DNA from: DHVE2 group archaeon
GTDB lineage: Archaea; Thermoplasmatota; Thermoplasmata; Thermoplasmatales; Aciduliprofundaceae
NCBI GenBank assembly: GCA_015520985.1
Contig: WAOY01000139.1
Coordinates: forward strand, 1-9,436
DNA: 9,436 nucleotides
Direction of reading: 5' to 3'
Shown: positions 6,150-9,436 of the stretch, one piece after another
Layout of the letters: every line of letters starts with the position of its first letter
Numbering within the stretch: position 1 is the first letter of the stretch
Notes under the pieces: generated by a model
What the model was told of the DNA's origin: nothing
Seen by the model: the letters and a program-made list of their open reading frames with translations, nothing else
The model's database searches: none
Made by a program: the position numbers and the translations under genes

Positions 6150-7913
6150 ATGTGCGGCATCGTTGGTTACATAGGGTTCAGAAGTGCGAGGGAAGTGCTA
6201 CTGAAGTCGCTTAAAAGGCTTGAGTACCGGGGCTACGATTCCGCAGGTGTCGCTATAGTTAACGATGGTTTGAAAGTTGAGAAGAAAAAAGGGTTCATAG
6301 AGAATCTGAAGGTGAATTTCGACGGTACCCTGGGCATAGGGCACACCCGCTGGGCCACCCACGGGGTTCCCAGCGACAGAAACGCACATCCCTTCGTGGA
6401 TTGCCACGGCAACATTGCGGTGGTGCACAACGGAATTATAGAGAACTTCATGGAACTCAGGGAGGAGCTTATCTCCAAGGGCCATGTGTTCACCTCTGAA
6501 ACTGACAGCGAGGTGGTCGCACATCTCATAGAGGAATACTACGATGGCTCGCTTAAGGACGCTTTCTTTAAGGCGGTTTCCCGGCTGAAGGGCTCCTTCG
6601 CCATTGCCGCCATTCACAGGGGAGAGAGGAAGATCATGGCGGTTAAGAACGAGAGCCCCCTCGTGATAGGCATAGGGGACCACGAGAATTTCATCGCTTC
6701 GGACATCCCGGCGTTCCTCGAGTACACGAACAGGGTCATTGTACTCAGGGATGGAGAGGTCTGCGAAGTATCGGACGATTACGTGAGGGTTTACGACATG
6801 GAGGGCAGGGAAATCAGGAAGGAGGTACAGAGGATTGAATGGACCGTGGAGGACGCCGAGAAGGGGGGCTACGAGCACTTCATGCTCAAGGAGATATTCG
6901 AGCAACCACGGGCGGTGGATGACACCCTCCGCTCACTGCTGGCGAGAACCTCGGATCATTGGGGTGATTTCCAGCGCATAGCTATTGTGGCCTGCGGCAC
7001 ATCTTATCACGCGGGATTGACCGCCAAGTATGTCATAGAAGAGCTGCTCCACATCCCCGTCGAAGTTTACTACGCCTCGGAGTACAGGTACCGTGCCAAC
7101 GTGGACGATTCCTACCTGGCGATATTTATAACTCAGAGCGGTGAGACCGCGGACACCATCGGTGCTGCCAGGAGGGCCAAGGCCCATGGGCACAGAACCC
7201 TCGCCATCACCAACGTGGTCGGGAGTTCAATAACGAACTACGTGGACCACGTTCTCTACACTAACGCAGGCCCGGAGATAGGTGTGGCTGCCACGAAGAC
7301 ATTCACCTCCCAGCTAATGGCCCTCTACTACTTCGCCATAACCAGCGCGGAGAGGATGGGCCGCATTTCCCACGGTAGATACGAGGAACTGATGCGTTCC
7401 CTGCACCGCGTATCTTACTGGATCGAGGCCACCCTCAACCTCGAGGACAGGATAGCGGAGGAGGCGCGGAGGGTGGCTGAGAGTGGAAACATGTTCTACA
7501 TCGCCCGTTGGCTGAATTATCCCATCGCCCTCGAAGGGGCGCTGAAGATGAAGGAGATCTCGTACATTCATGCAGAGGGATACCCGGCGGGGGAACTGAA
7601 ACACGGGCCCCTGGCGCTGATAGACGACGGCATGCCCGTCGTTGCCCTCGTGCCAGAGGACCGCCTTTACGAGAAGATGCTCTCCAACATCAAGGAGGTG
7701 AGTGCCCGCAACGCGTACGTCATTGCGCTATCTTCCAGGGAGGATGTGGAGAAGTACGTGGATACCCTCCTGAGGATGCCCAAGGTGGATCCACTGTTCA
7801 CGCCGTTCACCAACGTGGTGGCGCTGCAGCTCCTCGCGTACCACACGGCGAGGGTGCTTGGCAGAGAGATTGATAAGCCGAAGAATCTCGCGAAGAGCGT
7901 TACAGTGGAGTGA
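6150..7913 (+). CDS. glmS: Glutamine-fructose-6-phosphate aminotransferase (isomerizing)
   Basis: 587 residues, full length. Converts fructose-6-phosphate and glutamine to glucosamine-6-phosphate and glutamate in the cytoplasm, the entry step to UDP-GlcNAc. N-terminal class II glutamine amidotransferase (about 2-220): nucleophile Cys2 in MCGIVGYIG, exposed once Met is removed, plus GHTRWATHG (64-72), HNGIIENF (93-100) and TSETDSE (115-121). First SIS domain starts near VACGTSYHAG (280-289), with TQSGETADT and AATKTFTSQ. Second SIS domain (about 430-575) contains GYPAGELKHGP. The C-terminus KNLAKSVTVE (578-587) is the conserved tail carrying the lysine that forms a Schiff base with the sugar (K582 by position). 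The start is certain because Cys must be residue 2. A GAGGTGA (6142-6148) overlaps the glmU stop only one base from the ATG, suggesting tight coupling. No glmS ribozyme is present or expected; there is no leader. Confidence 0.96.
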   Translation: MCGIVGYIGFRSAREVLLKSLKRLEYRGYDSAGVAIVNDGLKVEKKKGFIENLKVNFDGTLGIGHTRWATHGVPSDRNAHPFVDCHGNIAVVHNGIIENFMELREELISKGHVFTSETDSEVVAHLIEEYYDGSLKDAFFKAVSRLKGSFAIAAIHRGERKIMAVKNESPLVIGIGDHENFIASDIPAFLEYTNRVIVLRDGEVCEVSDDYVRVYDMEGREIRKEVQRIEWTVEDAEKGGYEHFMLKEIFEQPRAVDDTLRSLLARTSDHWGDFQRIAIVACGTSYHAGLTAKYVIEELLHIPVEVYYASEYRYRANVDDSYLAIFITQSGETADTIGAARRAKAHGHRTLAITNVVGSSITNYVDHVLYTNAGPEIGVAATKTFTSQLMALYYFAITSAERMGRISHGRYEELMRSLHRVSYWIEATLNLEDRIAEEARRVAESGNMFYIARWLNYPIALEGALKMKEISYIHAEGYPAGELKHGPLALIDDGMPVVALVPEDRLYEKMLSNIKEVSARNAYVIALSSREDVEKYVDTLLRMPKVDPLFTPFTNVVALQLLAYHTARVLGREIDKPKNLAKSVTVE

Positions 7914-7914
7914 T
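7907..7914 (+). promoter_or_regulatory. Shine-Dalgarno site deciding the glmM start
   Basis: GGAGTGAT overlaps the stop codon of glmS and lies 4 bases before the ATG at 7919. It supports that ATG over the GTG at 7910, which lies inside the site itself. Confidence 0.6.
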
Positions 7915-7918
7915 CAAG

Positions 7919-9169
7919 ATGAGATTCTCTGGTTCCTCCGGGATAAGAATGCCCTGGTCAAGGGAGCTGCTGGATTTTGCGAGGGAGTTCGGTGAGCGCA
8001 TAGGCTCCACTTACCGCTCGGTAGTTCTCGGCAGAGATTTCCGCACCACCGGCGATGCCCTCGAGAAGATTATGAGCGGTGCTATTGCAGCTATGGGCGC
8101 GGATGTTTACCTTGCGGGTCAGGTGCCCACACCAACCCTCGCTTACGCGGCGAAGGATTTCGATGCGGGGGTGATGATCACAGCCTCCCACAACCCCCCC
8201 GAATACAACGGGATAAAGCTCTGGAACCCCGACGGCTCAGCCTTCAGCGGGGAGCAGATGGAATCACTGCGTCGCGGGGATATTGCTGCGTGGAACCGGG
8301 TTGGCAGGATGCGGGGGATTGATGCCCTGAAGATGCATCGCGAAGCCCTTTTGAAGGAATTCTCCACGTTGGACCTGAAGGTTGTGATAGACTGCGCCAA
8401 CGGTGCCACCAGTGTGCTTGCACCCTTCGTATTCCGGGATCTCGGCGCCGAGGTTATAACCCTCAATTGCCACCCATCCGGCAGTTTTCCGGGGCATCCC
8501 AGCGAGCCAAGCGAGGAAAATTTGAGGGATTTGAAGAGGATGGTTGTCAGCACGGGGGCGGATTTGGGGATCGCCCACGATGGCGATGGTGATAGGTTCA
8601 TCTCAGTAACGCGTGGGGGGAGATACCTGAACGGAGACATGATCCTCGCCGTCTTCCTCAAGGTAATTGGATTCGGCAGAATGGTGGCTCCCGTTGATTC
8701 GTCCATGCTCTTGGAGAACTTTGCCCAAGTGGTTCGGGTGAAGGTTGGCGATGCAAACGTCTCCCACGAGATGAAGGTCCGCGGGATAGAATTCGGCGGG
8801 GAGAACAGCGGCACGCAGATCTTTGCGGGGTGGAGGTACACGCCCGATGCTATATATGCGGCGTTGAAATTCGCGGAGATCGCACAGAGGATGGACATAG
8901 ACGAGATCGTGTCAGGCTTCCCCAGGTACTTCACGGTTCGCAGGAGCCTTCGCTACGTGGATCGCACGGAAATGGAGAGGAAGATAGAGAGGTTCGTGGC
9001 CGATTATGACGCTGACACCGTGGATGGATACCGCGTGAGCCTGGGCGACGCCTGGTTCCTGATCCGATTCTCGGGCACCGAGCCAAAGGTGCGTGTGACC
9101 GTGGAGGCTGAGAGGGAGGAGCTGGCGAAGGAAATCGCCGGGGAAATACTCAGGGCCCTCGGGGAATAA
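7919..9169 (+). CDS. glmM: Phosphoglucosamine mutase-like phosphohexomutase
   Basis: 416 residues, a little short for the alpha-D-phosphohexomutase superfamily (often 440-460) but with every key element in order. The phosphoserine loop is TASHNPPEYNG (88-98) with catalytic Ser90; the metal-binding loop is HDGDGDRF (220-227); the sugar-binding loop is GGENSG (293-298); and the phosphate-binding loop is RFSGTEPKVRV (383-393). The expected reaction is glucosamine-6-phosphate to glucosamine-1-phosphate. Sequence alone cannot separate this from phosphomannomutase or phosphoglucomutase, and archaeal members are often relaxed in specificity; the GlmM assignment rests on its place between glmS and nucleotidyltransferase genes. 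Start: ATG 7919 gives the family-typical MRFSGSSGIR and follows a Shine-Dalgarno site; the GTG at 7910 would add three residues. The gene begins 5 bases after the glmS stop, so it is co-transcribed. Confidence 0.87.
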   Translation: MRFSGSSGIRMPWSRELLDFAREFGERIGSTYRSVVLGRDFRTTGDALEKIMSGAIAAMGADVYLAGQVPTPTLAYAAKDFDAGVMITASHNPPEYNGIKLWNPDGSAFSGEQMESLRRGDIAAWNRVGRMRGIDALKMHREALLKEFSTLDLKVVIDCANGATSVLAPFVFRDLGAEVITLNCHPSGSFPGHPSEPSEENLRDLKRMVVSTGADLGIAHDGDGDRFISVTRGGRYLNGDMILAVFLKVIGFGRMVAPVDSSMLLENFAQVVRVKVGDANVSHEMKVRGIEFGGENSGTQIFAGWRYTPDAIYAALKFAEIAQRMDIDEIVSGFPRYFTVRRSLRYVDRTEMERKIERFVADYDADTVDGYRVSLGDAWFLIRFSGTEPKVRVTVEAEREELAKEIAGEILRALGE

Positions 9170-9185
9170 TGCGCCCAGATTAACG

Positions 9186-9196
9186 TTTTATATTTT
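9186..9196 (+). promoter_or_regulatory. TATA-like box of the second nucleotidyltransferase gene
   Basis: TTTTATATTTT in the 44-base gap after glmM, centred about 23-25 bases before the ATG at 9214, so the transcript should be essentially leaderless. The T-rich stretch could also serve as an archaeal-type oligo-U terminator for the glm operon. Confidence 0.55.
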
Positions 9197-9213
9197 CTCA
9201 CCTTTACGTTGCT

Positions 9214-9436
9214 ATGCGCGCATTCATTCTCGCCGCGGGGGAAGGGACGAGGATGTGGCCCCTCACAGATACGAGGCCCAAGCCCCTGATTCCCGTTCTG
9301 AACAAGCCCATAATAGAGTACGTCATGGATGCCGTGGTCGACGCGGGAATAGATAAGATTGGGATCCTGATAGGCCACGAGGGCCGCCGAATCGTTGAGA
9401 AGTACGGAAACCGGTACAGGGGGGCGAGGATAGATT
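9214..9436 (+). CDS. Second sugar-1-phosphate nucleotidylyltransferase, N-terminal part
   Basis: Only the first 74 residues are in the window; the gene continues past the end. The signature LAAGEGTRMWPLT (6-18) and the substrate lysine in RPKPLIPV (21-28) identify the nucleotidyltransferase fold that attaches NMP to a sugar-1-phosphate. It is a paralogue of the enzyme at 4988-6148: 24 of the first 40 residues are identical. Whether it also has a beta-helix acetyltransferase half cannot be seen. It could be a second GlmU-like enzyme, or a glucose-1-phosphate uridylyl- or thymidylyltransferase. It has its own promoter but follows the glm operon on the same strand, so it likely serves the same sugar nucleotide supply. 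ATG 9214 gives the standard N-terminus and fits the leaderless promoter. Confidence 0.88.
   Translation, partial: MRAFILAAGEGTRMWPLTDTRPKPLIPVLNKPIIEYVMDAVVDAGIDKIGILIGHEGRRIVEKYGNRYRGARID

Noticed and set aside
5363..6160. Long open frame of 265 codons on the minus strand opposite the GlmU-like gene
   Set aside because: It lies wholly within a gene with clear family motifs, its translation has no recognisable domain, and it is explained by the GC-rich codon pattern of the real gene. Similar minus-strand frames at 6198-6905 and 8143-8934 are rejected for the same reason.
1..9436. CRISPR arrays, tRNA or rRNA genes, transposase genes
   Set aside because: No regularly spaced repeats, no cloverleaf or rRNA signature, and no transposase motifs were seen on either strand. 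A by-eye search can miss diverged tRNAs or short inverted repeats.

Overview
The window looks archaeal, most likely a euryarchaeon of the Thermoplasmatota / DHVE2 (Aciduliprofundum-like) type. The lineage is inferred; archaeal origin is well supported. Genes that open a transcription unit have a TATA-like box about 23-30 nt before the start codon and almost no leader. Genes inside units have GGTGA-type Shine-Dalgarno sites. The sugar nucleotide enzymes are archaeal in form, and there is a sequon-rich surface protein.

Left part (1 to about 4190) is accessory in character. It opens with the 3' part of a gene for a large secreted or surface-anchored protein. That protein has a calcium-loop motif, an Ig-like domain, many N-glycosylation sequons and a polytopic C-terminal membrane region. 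Five bases later is a gene for a small protein with two membrane helices and a soluble domain. A relBE-like toxin-antitoxin pair (2317-2771) follows. Directly after it lies a broken remnant of a second surface-protein gene (about 2772-3089). Its calcium loops read in one frame and its C-terminal end in another, and its stop codon touches the ATG of a second two-helix membrane protein (3090-3935). The arrangement 'surface protein, then two-helix membrane protein' therefore occurs twice, with the toxin-antitoxin pair in between. A short decayed copy of what looks like a DUF5678 gene (about 4007-4173) closes this part. Base composition swings sharply here, including inside the first gene.

Right part (4212-9436) is evenly GC-rich and housekeeping in character. 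A TauE/SafE-family permease (4212-4964) is followed by a compact operon: a fused sugar-1-phosphate nucleotidylyltransferase/acetyltransferase (GlmU-like, 4988-6148), glmS (6150-7913) and a GlmM-like phosphohexomutase (7919-9169). Together these can convert fructose-6-phosphate to UDP-N-acetylglucosamine. A second nucleotidylyltransferase, paralogous to the first, starts from its own promoter at 9214 and runs off the window.

The two parts may be linked: UDP-GlcNAc and related sugars are precursors of archaeal surface glycans, and the left part encodes a sequon-rich surface protein. That link is inference. No rRNA, tRNA, CRISPR array or complete insertion sequence was recognised.
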